The translations under genes and the position numbers were made by a program. The notes beneath the pieces were generated by a model, which did no database searches, was not told the DNA's origin, and worked only from the letters and a program-made list of their open reading frames with translations. A stretch of 64,000 nucleotides of DNA from Rhodopseudomonas sp. Its GTDB lineage: Bacteria; Pseudomonadota; Alphaproteobacteria; Rhizobiales; Xanthobacteraceae. The stretch covers positions 62,001 through 126,000 of the forward strand of contig WGNB01000019.1 in assembly GCA_016124795.1 (NCBI GenBank). The letters are read 5' to 3'. Positions 16,687 through 26,574 of the stretch are shown piece by piece. The stretch's first letter is position 1. Every line of letters begins with the position of its first letter.

Positions 16687-19185
16687 TCAGAGGCCGCCCA
16701 CGCTGCTGACCGACTGGCTAACCGATGTGCCGCCGAGTGTCCGCAGGCTCAATTGCAGCATGATCTGATGGTTCGAGGTCACGTTGCCGCTATAGGTATA
16801 GTTCGTGATGTAGTTCAGACCCAGGATCAGGCAGTCGTCCATATAAGCGAGGCCCAACCGGGTCTGGTCGAACTTTCCGGCATTGATGTCGTAGCGCGCG
16901 CCACCGAGGAATTGCCAGTTGGTGTCGAGCTTGATCGACCCTGTCCCCAGGATGCCCTGACGTTCGGTCAGGTAGCCGATATCCGGTTGAGCCGCGTACT
17001 GGCCGTAGAGCAGCGAGGTGCTCCAGCGGTCGAAGTTGGCGGCTGCTTCGACTTCAAGCCGCTGGATCGCGAAGGTGTTCTCGGCGAAGCGGAAGCGCGA
17101 AGTGAATTTGTAGATGCTGCTCGGCTGATAGGACACCCGCGCGACATAGTCCGACCGTCGGGTATCGAGACCGCTGTCGAGGCCGGTATTGGTGTTGTCG
17201 GCGAGAGCGAAGGAGTTGGTGCCGAACAGGCTATAGGACTGGCCGAACAGCGCGTTGACGAAGCCGCCCTGGTTGAACTGCGCGGTGTATTGCAGGCCGT
17301 AATTGGCGCGGCTGCCGCCTTCGACGCGGTCATAGCCGGAGAACTTGTCGACCCGGAACAGGTTGCTGTCGTCGAAGATCAGCGTCTGAGCGTCTTCGTT
17401 GGACCACTTTCCGACCTGCGTCTCGTTCGGCCGAATGATGACCTGGCCGATCGGCTCGATCGTCTGGGTGCCCCACGACTGCGTGCTGATGAAGGGGTAG
17501 CGATATTCCAGGCCGACGGTCGGCATGGCGCGCACCAGGTTGGTGTCGCCGGTCTGAATGTAGTTGGCGACGCTCGGGTCGTTGGCGACCTGCATCGAGC
17601 CGGCATCGGCCCGGACCGAGGCGAAGGGCGTGAACACCTGGCCGAAACGGTCGGTGAGGCTGCGCCGCCAATGGGCTTCGGCCGAGAAGCGGCTGAAGGT
17701 GCCGGGCGTGCCGCGCAGCAGACAGTTGGCCGGCGTCTTGACCGCCGTGTCGGCGGTCAGACAGGAGCTTTGGCCGTTGGTGCCGCTGGTCAAGGCGGCG
17801 TTGTTGATGGCGTCGAAGTTGGCTTCGTTGCGGGTCAGGCTGGTGAAGTTGAACTTGTAGCCCAGTTCGCCGCCGAGCACAGGGTGATCGAAGGTGTAGT
17901 TATAGTCGATCACCGGATGCACCACCGGAATCTGGTTCTGAACATCCGATTCCGAGAAGCCGAGATAATAGATGCTGCGGGCGTCGAAATAGCTGCGGTT
18001 GCCCTTGCCGGTGATGTAGAGCTGCGACACGCCTTCGGACGCGCCGGATTGCAGCGCATCGTTGACCCGATAGCGCGACAGCTTCGGGTTATAGTCTTGC
18101 AGGAAGCTCTTGTCGGACACCATCAGCGCGTCCCAGCCCCAGACCCACTTATTGGTCAGGGCGAACTGACCGGAGCTTTCGACGTTGCCGCGCCAGTCGC
18201 GATAGCCGGGCGTCGTGGTGCCGTCGGAGCGCTGGAAATAGTTCTTGTCTTCCTGGTGCAGGCCGGCGCCGCGGATCGCGAAGGCGCCATTGAGCAGACG
18301 CTGGCGATATTCGCCCTGCATCAGAAGGCCCTGCTTGGTCGTGATCGTCGGCGACACCGTGACGTCGTAGTCCGGCGCCAGCGCCCAGTAATACGGGATG
18401 TCGACGGCGGTGCCGAAATTCGAATTGGTCATGACCGACGGCGTCAGGAAGCCGGTCTTGCGCTTGACGGTCGGGTCCGGCGCCGAGAAGTAGGGCATCC
18501 AGGCCACCGGGTGGCCGTAGAATTCGAGCCGGGCGTCTTCGAAATACATCATGCGCTCGCCCTGATCGTGGACGATGCGGGCGGCCTTGACCTGCCAGAG
18601 CGGCGGTTTCTTCGGGTCGTCCTTACAGGCCTCGCAGGCGGTGTACACGCCGTTATGGAAGACCGTGAAGTTGCCTTTGGTCCGCTCGGCGCGGGCCGCC
18701 GCCATCCGGGTGCGGTCCGGCGAATCGAGCCTCAATGAATCGACGAAACCGTCACGGTAGTCGTCGGCCAGGTCCATGACCTCGCCATAGGTGACTTTGC
18801 CGTCCGGTTCGCTCAGGCGGACATTGCCTTCGGCGCGCAGCCGCTTGGTGGTCTGGTTATAGACCACCTTGTCGGCTTCGACGGTAGCGCCGCCGTAGTA
18901 GATCTGGACGCTGCCGACCGCCGCGACCAGATGATTCGTGTAGTCGTATTTGATCTCGTTGGCCTTGACCAACATCTGCTTCTGGCCGGATTTGTCGCGC
19001 TCGATGGCGATTTTCGAGCGGGCCGGCGGAGGCGGCGGATTCGGGAACTTGATCTCCTGGGCGCGCGCGGGCGCGACCGCACTCGCGCTGGCGAAAACCA
19101 GCAGGCTGAGGACGGCGATCGCATTAACGGCGCTTCGGCTCAGGCGCCGTGCCGCTGCTGGACGTGTGCCACTTCGCACCGTCAT
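16687..19185 (-). CDS. lptD: LPS assembly outer-membrane protein LptD
   Basis: 832 residues from the ATG at 19185, overlapping the lptG stop as TGATG; the frame extends further upstream but only within lptG. A signal peptide (cleavage near APARAQE, about residue 43) is followed by an OstA/LptA-like N-terminal jellyroll (KANEIKYDYTNHLVAAVGSV, VYNQTTKRLRAEGNV) and a long Trp/Tyr-rich beta-barrel (about 200-832). It inserts LPS into the outer leaflet with LptE. Paired Cys (TACEACKDD, QSSCLTAD, TPANCLL) could form the disulfides known from LptD. The last residue is Leu rather than the more usual Phe. Confidence 0.95.
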   Translation of the reverse strand: MTVRSGTRPAAARRLSRSAVNAIAVLSLLVFASASAVAPARAQEIKFPNPPPPPARSKIAIERDKSGQKQMLVKANEIKYDYTNHLVAAVGSVQIYYGGATVEADKVVYNQTTKRLRAEGNVRLSEPDGKVTYGEVMDLADDYRDGFVDSLRLDSPDRTRMAAARAERTKGNFTVFHNGVYTACEACKDDPKKPPLWQVKAARIVHDQGERMMYFEDARLEFYGHPVAWMPYFSAPDPTVKRKTGFLTPSVMTNSNFGTAVDIPYYWALAPDYDVTVSPTITTKQGLLMQGEYRQRLLNGAFAIRGAGLHQEDKNYFQRSDGTTTPGYRDWRGNVESSGQFALTNKWVWGWDALMVSDKSFLQDYNPKLSRYRVNDALQSGASEGVSQLYITGKGNRSYFDARSIYYLGFSESDVQNQIPVVHPVIDYNYTFDHPVLGGELGYKFNFTSLTRNEANFDAINNAALTSGTNGQSSCLTADTAVKTPANCLLRGTPGTFSRFSAEAHWRRSLTDRFGQVFTPFASVRADAGSMQVANDPSVANYIQTGDTNLVRAMPTVGLEYRYPFISTQSWGTQTIEPIGQVIIRPNETQVGKWSNEDAQTLIFDDSNLFRVDKFSGYDRVEGGSRANYGLQYTAQFNQGGFVNALFGQSYSLFGTNSFALADNTNTGLDSGLDTRRSDYVARVSYQPSSIYKFTSRFRFAENTFAIQRLEVEAAANFDRWSTSLLYGQYAAQPDIGYLTERQGILGTGSIKLDTNWQFLGGARYDINAGKFDQTRLGLAYMDDCLILGLNYITNYTYSGNVTSNHQIMLQLSLRTLGGTSVSQSVSSVGGL

Positions 19186-20279
19186 CAGCCGTCCTCCTGG
19201 AATAGCAAAGCAATAAACCCCGTTAGACCGCCGACAAGCACAGGAAGCCAAGCTGCTGCCACTGGCTGCATCAGCTCGGCCTTGCTCAAGTCCTCGGTCA
19301 CCTTCGACAAAATATAGAGCAGAAAGCCGGAGGCAACGCCACTCAAAACCATCTTTTGGACGCCGCCAAAGCGAAAGAAACGTAGACTCACAGCCGCGGC
19401 AAGGAGAACCATGGCCGCCAGCAAAAATGGAAGGGCCAGAAGCTTCTGAAATTGGAATCTATAGCCTGCCGCGACCAGACCGGCATGTTCTGCGATCTCG
19501 ATATACAGCGGCAAATCCCAAAATGGCACGGTTTCCGGGGTGGCAAAGCTCTCGCGGACCTGTTCCGGCGTGAGGCTGGTTTTGAAACGGAACTCGGCCT
19601 GGTCGACCGGCAGTGATTTCAGCTCGTAGATTCGCGCATCCAGCAGCCGCCAAACGCCCGGTTCGAGAACGGCCGCCCGCGCCTCGATCCGTCGGGTGAA
19701 GTGACCGGCGTTATCGTAGGTGAAAACGGTGACGCCATACAGCGAAACACCCTGATCGCGGCTCGATTTGGCATTGATGATGGCCTGACCTTCGGCATTG
19801 CGCTGGTTCACCCAGAACGGTCCGCCGCCGCGCGCCGAGACCGGGTCCCGGCCGAACAATTCGGCTTCGTAGCGTTTGGACTGCTCCTGGAGGATGGCCG
19901 ACACCGGGTTGTAGACGGTGGTTGCGAACACCCCGAGCAGCAGCGCGACGATGAGCGCCGGGGACACGAATTGCCAGGCCGACATGCCGGCCGCCCGCGC
20001 CACCACCAGTTCGAGCCGGCGTGACAGGGTTAGGTAGCAGGACATCGCGCCAATCAGGACGCAGAACGGCAATATTCGCTCGGTTACCTGGGGCACGCGG
20101 AACAGCGAGGTCTTGAACACCAGAATGGCCGAGATGTTGGGCAGGTCGGTCGCCCGACGCATCGTCTCGATATAGTCGAGCAGGGCCACTAGCAGGAAAA
20201 TGCCGAGGAAAGCCATCAGCACCGCGCCGAGGAAGCGCATGCCGAAATAGCGCGCCAGTTTTCCGCCGATGACAGTCAT
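19185..20279 (-). CDS. lptG: LPS export ABC transporter permease LptG
   Basis: 364 residues, YjgP/YjgQ family. Membrane helices at the N-terminus (about 10-110) and C-terminus (about 275-360) flank a periplasmic beta-jellyroll domain (about 130-265). With LptF and the LptB ATPase (not in the window) it extracts LPS from the inner membrane. The order lptF-lptG-lptD with a stop/start overlap into lptD places export and outer-membrane insertion in one unit. Confidence 0.94.
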   Translation of the reverse strand: MTVIGGKLARYFGMRFLGAVLMAFLGIFLLVALLDYIETMRRATDLPNISAILVFKTSLFRVPQVTERILPFCVLIGAMSCYLTLSRRLELVVARAAGMSAWQFVSPALIVALLLGVFATTVYNPVSAILQEQSKRYEAELFGRDPVSARGGGPFWVNQRNAEGQAIINAKSSRDQGVSLYGVTVFTYDNAGHFTRRIEARAAVLEPGVWRLLDARIYELKSLPVDQAEFRFKTSLTPEQVRESFATPETVPFWDLPLYIEIAEHAGLVAAGYRFQFQKLLALPFLLAAMVLLAAAVSLRFFRFGGVQKMVLSGVASGFLLYILSKVTEDLSKAELMQPVAAAWLPVLVGGLTGFIALLFQEDG

Positions 20280-20298
20280 GGGAGGGCCGGGCTCGGGT

Positions 20299-21459
20299 TC
20301 ATGGCGTCGCCAGCCGGCGGGTGAGGCGCTCGGTCAGCGCGTTGACCCAGTTCATCAGGAAGGCTGGCGGTTCCAGGATCACGCCGGTCTGCACCACATA
20401 AAGCCCGCCGCCAATGGCGAAGGCCATGGCGATATACTGCAAGACCAGCATCCAGGGGGCATTGGCCCCGAACACGGTGGAAGCGAAGCCGACAAGCCGC
20501 AATAGCCCGACTGCGCTGACCGCGCCGACCATCGACATCGTCCGGCTTTGCCGGTTGGTGCGCGGCGCGGCCAGATAAGCGAAAGCGATGATCACGAAGG
20601 CGAGCGGATAGAGCGGTGCGATCAACCGATCATGCATTTCGGCGCGGAACTGGCCAGGCTGTTCGAGATAAAGCGGGTCCTTCGGATCCGGGAACATCAA
20701 CTGCCAGAGATAGCGCTCGCGGATCGAATATTTCACCGCCTGCGGGCCGCCCGAGAATTGCGACAGGTCGAAGGCATAACGGTCGAACGCCACCATCGCC
20801 GGGTCGTGTTTGCCGGCCTCCTGCCGCTGCACCACGCCGGTGTTGAGCACGAGGAAGGTGCCGTTGTCATTGTCCAGGAGGTCGCCGGTTTCGGCCAGAA
20901 CGGTCATGCGCTCCTTCGGATTGCGCTGATCGTCGAGGAAAATGCCGACCAACTGACCGTTGCGACGGCGTTCGCGGATATGGATGGTGACGCCGGCCTC
21001 GATCGGCGTGAAGCGGCCGGGCTGCACGATGGTCGAGACTACGTTGGCGCGCACTTCGGTTAGCCAGTCGCGCAACATTCGCAGGCCCTTGGGCGCGAAA
21101 TAAGCGCTGATCGCGAGGACCAGGACCGACACGACCAGCGCCGCCGACACGAAAGCGCGGAACACGAACCACGGCGACATGCCGGCGGCGTTCATCACGA
21201 TAATTTCGGAGTCGGCCGATAGCTTGTTAAGCGTGTGCGCGGTGGCAATCAGCAGCGCAATCGGCGCAATCACCAGAATGAGCAGCGGCACGATCAGACC
21301 GGTGATGCCGACGAAGACCAGGATGGTTTGTCCCTGGCTGGTCATCAAGTCGATATCGCGCAACGCCTGGGTGACCCAGATCACGGCGGTCAGACTGATC
21401 AGCACGACCAGAAAGGCACCGAGCGTGGTGCGGAAGATATATCGGCTGATGGACCCCAT
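20299..21459 (-). CDS. lptF: LPS export ABC transporter permease LptF
   Basis: 386 residues from the ATG at 21459 (MGSISRYIFRTTLGAFLVV), typical for LptF. The open frame reaches 21651, but that extension is low-complexity, Gly/Pro-rich and repeat-derived. Architecture as LptG: two membrane blocks around a periplasmic domain, with NAAGMSPWFVFR in the coupling region. A 19-nt gap separates it from lptG. Confidence 0.94.
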   Translation of the reverse strand: MGSISRYIFRTTLGAFLVVLISLTAVIWVTQALRDIDLMTSQGQTILVFVGITGLIVPLLILVIAPIALLIATAHTLNKLSADSEIIVMNAAGMSPWFVFRAFVSAALVVSVLVLAISAYFAPKGLRMLRDWLTEVRANVVSTIVQPGRFTPIEAGVTIHIRERRRNGQLVGIFLDDQRNPKERMTVLAETGDLLDNDNGTFLVLNTGVVQRQEAGKHDPAMVAFDRYAFDLSQFSGGPQAVKYSIRERYLWQLMFPDPKDPLYLEQPGQFRAEMHDRLIAPLYPLAFVIIAFAYLAAPRTNRQSRTMSMVGAVSAVGLLRLVGFASTVFGANAPWMLVLQYIAMAFAIGGGLYVVQTGVILEPPAFLMNWVNALTERLTRRLATP

Positions 21460-22041
21460 CGGCGGCGTCGTTCCCCGTTCCGGCTTGTAGCCGACGTACT
21501 CCAGCCCGGCTGGCGCCGGGTACCCCGTTCCGGCCTGAGCCGGGCATCCCATTCCGGCTGACGCCGAAATGTCTCCTGTCGGTTCGCCCTGAAACGTGGT
21601 CTGACGCGACGCTCCGGTTTGATCGACAGCGCTGCGCCCGGTCCCCACCAAGCCGCGCCGTAGGGCATTTCTATGCCGAACCCTCTTAGGATCTCCTTGA
21701 TCCCTCTACAAAATGGCTCTGGGAAGGCAAAGCCATTGAACATGCATAATAATCGATTAATGGCGGTACCGCCATTGCAGCGCAACCAAAGCAAGCCCGC
21801 GGGGCCCGATTCGAGCAAGCAAATTGGCGGTATTCAGGTCTTTTTGGAGGCCCGCTGCGCCGGCCGGGAAATCCGACCTCACCGCCGCCTTTCCCGGTTC
21901 GGTTCGCAAACCGGGGGCAGGCTGGTGAAAAGCCTCGCTACGGCCCCAATCGGGGCTTTGCACAGCCGGCGACGGCGCGCCATATGGAACGCCAGACCCG
22001 CCGGATCGACTTCCCGATTCCATCAAAAAGGACCGTCCCCC
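21460..22041. other. lptF-pepA divergent intergenic region with short repeats
   Basis: About 580 bp between divergent lptF and pepA, containing the promoters of both. Near-identical motifs (ccccgttccggc at about 21473 and 21521, cccattccggc at about 21548) recur, with GC-rich palindromic spacing between them. No convincing gene: the open frame continuing pepA upstream to 21673 is Arg/Pro-rich and not aminopeptidase-like. Confidence 0.45.
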
Positions 22042-23541
22042 ATGGCTGATGCCCCCAAGATCGCATTCGGCGCTTTCGTCGCTCCCGCCAAGGGCGTCTG
22101 GGTTGTGTTCTGCGACGAAGGGTTGAAGTTCGGGGCGGCGACGGCCAAAGCGCTGGGTGCGGCAGCGGGTCTGGTCGCACGCGCGGCCAAAGCCGAACAG
22201 TTAACCGGCAAAAGTGGTTCGAGCCTGAACCTGATCGTGCCGGCTGGCCTCAAAGTCGACCGCCTGACCGTAATCGGCGTCGGCAAGCCGGGCGAGCTCA
22301 AGCAAAAAGACGTCGTCAAGCTCGGCGGCATCGCGCTTGGCAAACTGCCCAAGGGCGTGGGCGACTTGACCGTGTTCGCCGATCTCCCGGGCAAGACTAT
22401 GAGCGCGGCGCAGGCCGCCGACCTCGCGCAGGGGATGCAACTGCGCGGCTATGTGTTCGACCGCTACAAGACCAAGCGCAAGGAAGCCGAGCCGGGGCCG
22501 GTCAAGCAGAGCGTGACCATCGCGGTGGCCGATGCTGCGGCCGCCCGCAAAGCCTTCGCCGGGCCGTCGGCGATTGCCGGTGGCGTGTTGATGGCGCGCG
22601 ATCTGGTCAACGAGCCGGCCAACGTCCTTTATCCGGAAGAATTCGCCCGTCGTGCCATGGCGCTCAAGAAAGTCGGCGTGACAATCGAAGTCCTCAACGT
22701 CGCGCAGATGAAGAAGCTCGGGATGGGCGCGCTGCTGGGCGTCGGCCAGGGTTCGACGCGCGAAAGTCGGGTCGTTGTGATGCGCTGGAACGGCGGCAAG
22801 AAGAATGACGCGCCGCTTGCTTTCGTCGGCAAAGGAGTCTGCTTCGATACCGGCGGCATCTCGATCAAGGGCGCCGCCGGCATGGAAGACATGAAGGGTG
22901 ACATGGCGGGCGCGGCCTGCGTCGTTGGGCTGATGCAAGCGCTGGCCGCGCGCAAGGCCAAGGTCAACGCTGTCGGTGTCATCGGCTGCGTCGAAAACAT
23001 GCCGGACGGCAATGCACAACGGCCGGGCGATATCGTGACCTCGATGTCGGGTCAGACCATCGAGATCATCAATACCGATGCCGAAGGCCGCCTCGTGCTG
23101 GCCGATGTGCTCTGGTACACCAACAAGCGGTTCAAGCCGAAATTCATGATCAATCTGGCGACGCTGACCGGTGCGATCATGGTAGCGCTCGGTCAGGAAT
23201 ACGCCGGCATGTTCACCAACAACGACGAACTCAGCCATCGCCTGCATCTGGTCGGCGAGGAGACGGGCGAGCTGGTATGGCGGATGCCGTTGTCGCCGGC
23301 TTACGACAAGATGATCGACTCGAAATTCGCCGACATGAAAAACACCGGCGGTACGCGCTGGGGCGGGGCGATCACCGCCGCGCAATTCATTCAGCGTTTC
23401 GTCGACAACAAGCCGTGGGTGCATCTCGACATCGCCGGCACCGGTTTCGATTCACGTCAGAGCGACATCAACAAGAGCTGGGGTTCGGGCTGGGGCGTGC
23501 GGTTGCTCGACCGGCTGGTGGCGGATTATTACGAGAAGTGA
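22042..23541 (+). CDS. pepA: Leucyl aminopeptidase (M17)
   Basis: 499 residues from the ATG at 22042 ([12 protein letters not shown]). A hexameric cytosolic dimetal exopeptidase. Metal and catalytic residues are in place: K264, D269 ([14 protein letters not shown]), K276, D287, then the signature NTDAEGRL (344-351) with D346, E348 and R350. Length matches the family. It is divergent from lptF and overlaps holC by 4 nt, an association conserved in proteobacteria. Confidence 0.96.
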   Translation: MADAPKIAFGAFVAPAKGVWVVFCDEGLKFGAATAKALGAAAGLVARAAKAEQLTGKSGSSLNLIVPAGLKVDRLTVIGVGKPGELKQKDVVKLGGIALGKLPKGVGDLTVFADLPGKTMSAAQAADLAQGMQLRGYVFDRYKTKRKEAEPGPVKQSVTIAVADAAAARKAFAGPSAIAGGVLMARDLVNEPANVLYPEEFARRAMALKKVGVTIEVLNVAQMKKLGMGALLGVGQGSTRESRVVVMRWNGGKKNDAPLAFVGKGVCFDTGGISIKGAAGMEDMKGDMAGAACVVGLMQALAARKAKVNAVGVIGCVENMPDGNAQRPGDIVTSMSGQTIEIINTDAEGRLVLADVLWYTNKRFKPKFMINLATLTGAIMVALGQEYAGMFTNNDELSHRLHLVGEETGELVWRMPLSPAYDKMIDSKFADMKNTGGTRWGGAITAAQFIQRFVDNKPWVHLDIAGTGFDSRQSDINKSWGSGWGVRLLDRLVADYYEK

Positions 23542-23990
23542 CCGAAGTTCTCTTCTATCATCTGCAAGGCCAGAAGCTCGACGGCGTGCTGACGCCGCTG
23601 TTGGAGAAGTCGCTGGAGCGTGGGTGGAAGGTTGCGGTTCAGGGCGCGTCCGAAGAGTGCATCGACGCGCTCGACGCGCATCTGTGGAGCTATCGCGACG
23701 ACAGCTTTCTGCCGCATGGGACGTGGCGTGAAGCCGAGGCCGCCGAGCAACCGGTGTTGTTGACCGTCAACGACGATAATCCGAATGCCGCCACCGTCCG
23801 GTTTCTGATCGAAGGCGCCGGATTGCCGGCGGACGCGGAGGCCTATCAGCGTCTCGTGCTGGTGTTTGACGGTACCGACGACGATGCGGTCGCGGCAGCA
23901 CGCGATCATTGGAAAGCGGCCAAGGCGAAGGGCTTTGCCGCGACGTATTGGCAGCCGGACGACCAGGGCCGTTGGGTCAAAAAGGCCTGA
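23538..23990 (+). CDS. holC: DNA polymerase III chi subunit
   Basis: 150 residues from GTG at 23538 (GTGA overlap with the pepA stop). The HolC fold is recognised by [42 protein letters not shown], and [13 protein letters not shown]. Chi links the clamp loader to single-strand binding protein. The start beyond 23538 is fixed by the overlap, since upstream sequence in this frame is pepA. Confidence 0.94.
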   Translation: MTEVLFYHLQGQKLDGVLTPLLEKSLERGWKVAVQGASEECIDALDAHLWSYRDDSFLPHGTWREAEAAEQPVLLTVNDDNPNAATVRFLIEGAGLPADAEAYQRLVLVFDGTDDDAVAAARDHWKAAKAKGFAATYWQPDDQGRWVKKA

Positions 23991-24159
23991 CCGGTGGCGA
24001 TCGGCCGGTCCGCGACTGCGGGGGGGCTTTACCGCCGCAGCCGCCGTTTAACGCTCAAGATCGGTAGCGATTTACCGCGCCCTTGCCTCCTGCCATTGTG
24101 ATGACGCAAAATTGGTCTTAAGGGACAAGGCGATAGATCAGTTGCCGGGGGTAATCGTT

Positions 24160-24840
24160 TTGGCACGTTGTCGGATTGTATTCGGGTTCGCCGGCGCTGC
24201 GGCGCTGGCGACGATTTTGGCCGGCTGTTCCGGCACGTCCGATATGTTCGACAGCAAGAGTGACACCAAGCTGTTCGCCAAGCCGTTCAGCCTTTTCGCG
24301 CGTGAAGACGGCTCCAGGGCGAGTGAAGGCACGGTGGTGAATCTCGGTCCGTCCGGACCGGTCGCACCGGAGGACTTGGTCGGCCCCGATGGCCGTTGCG
24401 CGCCGGCGGCCGCGCCGCAAGCGTCGGCTGCGCAACCGGCGCCGTCCGCTGCGGAGCCTCCTCCGGCTGCCAATCCGGCCGACCGTCGCGTCGGCTCGTT
24501 GGCCGGCGATCTGGCCGGGCCGCCGATGCCCCCCGGCGCTGCGCCGCAGGGGCCCGACGCGACTGGTGACGCGGGCATTCAGACCCTGCCGGGCGGCATC
24601 TCGTTGGCGATGACCGAATGCGATGTCGTGCGTCGCGCCGGGCTCGCCAGCAATGTCAGCATCGGCGTCGGCGATCATAATGATCGCAAGGTCGTGCTGA
24701 CTTATCTCGGCGGGACATGGCCGGGGATCTACACGTTTTCCGGCGGTCGCCTGAAGGAAATCAGTCGCGCGCCCGAACAGGCCAAACCGGCAAAAGCCAC
24801 GCCGAGAAAGAAGCCCAGGAAGCCCGCTAAAAGGAGTTAG
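24160..24840 (+). CDS. Putative lipoprotein with Pro/Ala-rich middle
   Basis: 226 residues from TTG at 24160, which has ggggg about 8 nt upstream and gives an ideal lipoprotein signal: an N-terminal Arg, hydrophobic stretch and lipobox LAGC (C23). The longer frame from 24112 would spoil this. The middle (about 85-150) is Pro/Ala-rich and probably disordered. A small C-terminal domain (ISLAMTECDVVRRAG, VGDHNDRKVVLTYLGGTWPG) ends in a Lys/Pro-rich tail (RKKPRKPAKRS). The C-terminal motif resembles small SmpA/BamE-like or DUF3761-type domains only loosely; function unknown. Confidence 0.7.
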   Translation: MARCRIVFGFAGAAALATILAGCSGTSDMFDSKSDTKLFAKPFSLFAREDGSRASEGTVVNLGPSGPVAPEDLVGPDGRCAPAAAPQASAAQPAPSAAEPPPAANPADRRVGSLAGDLAGPPMPPGAAPQGPDATGDAGIQTLPGGISLAMTECDVVRRAGLASNVSIGVGDHNDRKVVLTYLGGTWPGIYTFSGGRLKEISRAPEQAKPAKATPRKKPRKPAKRS

Positions 24841-24978
24841 TGGCGGCCTTTGGTTTTGGCCCGCGGGCGGACGGCAGTACCGCAGCGGCGTGAGATTTAT
24901 TACGTGATTTCTTAGTAAATTATTCGGGCTTTGGCGCTAACCGTCCAGAGGGAGATTACGCCTGTCCGGATTCGATTG

Positions 24979-25320
24979 ATGTTTGCTGCCCGCCGCCTGC
25001 TTCCGATCGCGTTGTGTCTGGTCATTTCGATGGCCGGCATCGCGGCGAGCCTTGGCGCCAGCCAGAAGCTCCCGGATGCATCGCAGGGTAATTCGATCAT
25101 AGCCGTCTTCCCGCCTTGGTGGTCGGCATCTCGCTCCTTGCTCGCGGCAAGCGAGGCGGGGGCCGTTCTCGATAGCGGGGCCTATTCGTTTGTTGTCGTC
25201 GTCAAATCGCAAGGGCCCGATTTCGTCGGACGACTGCGCGCTGCGGGCGCGGTGCTTCTTCTCGATCCGCTTGGGTTGGGTGGATGCTTTCAAAAGGCGC
25301 TGAGGAACGAAAATGTCTGA
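24979..25320 (+). CDS. Hypothetical exported protein upstream of a chemoreceptor
   Basis: 113 residues from the ATG at 24979. The N-terminus is a signal peptide or membrane anchor (LLPIALCLVISMAGIAASLG). The mature part contains FPPWW and a short alpha/beta-like region (SYSFVVVVKSQGPDF, AAGAVLLLDPLG). No known family recognised. It overlaps the next gene (chemoreceptor) by 8 nt, so the two are translationally coupled and the protein may work with the receptor. Confidence 0.55.
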   Translation: MFAARRLLPIALCLVISMAGIAASLGASQKLPDASQGNSIIAVFPPWWSASRSLLAASEAGAVLDSGAYSFVVVVKSQGPDFVGRLRAAGAVLLLDPLGLGGCFQKALRNENV

Positions 25321-26533
25321 CATCATGCTCGATCTTTCGTCGCTGCGTCGCATGGCGATGAACATCATTGTTACGACGATCTGGTTGCAGCCGTTCCTGA
25401 TTGCGATGGCGTGCCTTGCCTATGGCAAACCGATCCTGCTGCCGGTGGCAACGGCGTTCGCGATCGCCGGCGTGGCCCACGCCGTCGCTTATTTCGATTC
25501 CGGCTCCGGTCAGGCCCGTATCGTTGCCGGGGTCTCCTTGATGGCTCTGATCTCGATTCTGGTGGCCGTGTTCTCCGGTCAGGAGGTCCAGGTCGACCTG
25601 CATATGTATTATTTCGCGGCGCTCGCCTTGCTCGTCGCGACCTGTGACTGGAGCGTGATCGCCGTGGCCGCCGCTGCGGTGGCCGTCCATCACATCACGC
25701 TGAACTTCCTGTTGCCGTCCTTGATCTATCCGGGCGGCTCGAATCTGTTCCGGCTGTCACTGCATGCGGTCATTCTCATTCTCGAAGCCGGCGTTCTGAT
25801 CTGGCTGGCGGCGACCGTCGAAAAGATGTTCGCGGCCATCGTCGCCGAGAAAACCCGCGCCGAGGCCAGCCGTCTGGCGGCGGTGAAGAGCCATCGTGAG
25901 GCAGTCGCGGCGGCTGAACAGGCGGAGGCGGCTCATCGCCTCTATGAGGAAAACCAGCAATATTCGCAGACCGAGCGCGAGCAGGCCGAGATCGAACAGA
26001 GCCGGGTGCTGACCGGCATCGCATCGACGGTGAAGCACAACGCGGACAATGCGGCACAGGCCGACCAATTCGCCAATGAAACCTTTGCCGTGGCCGAGCG
26101 TGGCGGCAAGGTCGCCGCGCAGGCGGTCGAAGCCATGGCGCGCATCGAAGGCGCTTCGCGCAAGATTTCCGATATCATCGCGGTGATCGACGAGATCGCA
26201 CGGCAAACCAACCTGCTGGCGCTGAATGCGGCGGTCGAGGCGGCGCGGGCCGGCGAAGCGGGACGCGGCTTTGCGGTTGTGGCCACGGAGGTCCGCGATC
26301 TGGCGCAGCGCTCGTCGCAGGCGGCCAAGGACATCAAGGACCTTATCACCAATAGTTCGAACCAGGTGCAGGAAGGCGTGACTCTGGTCAACAGCGCCGG
26401 TTCGTCGCTGGTCGAGATCGTCGACTCGATCAAGAAGGTGACGACCATCGTATCGGGGATCGCCGCGGCCAGCGGCGAGCAGGCCCGCGGACTCGAGCAG
26501 ATCAACAAGCCGTCGCGGCGTTCGGCGGCCTAG
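25313..26533 (+). CDS. Methyl-accepting chemotaxis protein with a truncated C-terminus
   Basis: 406 residues. About six hydrophobic segments in the first 175 residues form a membrane-embedded sensor with the VHHITLNFLLP motif, instead of a periplasmic ligand domain. A coiled coil follows, then a complete hairpin tip (EIARQTNLLALNAAVEAARAG and EAGRGFAVVATEV) for CheA/CheW contact. The descending helix continues to GLEQINK and then stops after PSRRSAA, roughly 40-60 residues earlier than normal. Reading the next bases in another frame gives AVAAFGG, reminiscent of the usual MCP C-terminus, which suggests a small deletion with frameshift. Confidence 0.85.
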   Translation: MSDIMLDLSSLRRMAMNIIVTTIWLQPFLIAMACLAYGKPILLPVATAFAIAGVAHAVAYFDSGSGQARIVAGVSLMALISILVAVFSGQEVQVDLHMYYFAALALLVATCDWSVIAVAAAAVAVHHITLNFLLPSLIYPGGSNLFRLSLHAVILILEAGVLIWLAATVEKMFAAIVAEKTRAEASRLAAVKSHREAVAAAEQAEAAHRLYEENQQYSQTEREQAEIEQSRVLTGIASTVKHNADNAAQADQFANETFAVAERGGKVAAQAVEAMARIEGASRKISDIIAVIDEIARQTNLLALNAAVEAARAGEAGRGFAVVATEVRDLAQRSSQAAKDIKDLITNSSNQVQEGVTLVNSAGSSLVEIVDSIKKVTTIVSGIAAASGEQARGLEQINKPSRRSAA

Positions 26534-26574
26534 CGCCACCGACATCCTTTGACATCGGTTAGAAGATCGCGCGG

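Noticed and set aside
16753-18738. 661-residue open frame opposite lptD
   Set aside because: Antisense to a clear LptD gene; composition (Val/Ala/Glu/Gly/Asp-rich, His-rich) is the usual shadow of GC-rich codon bias.
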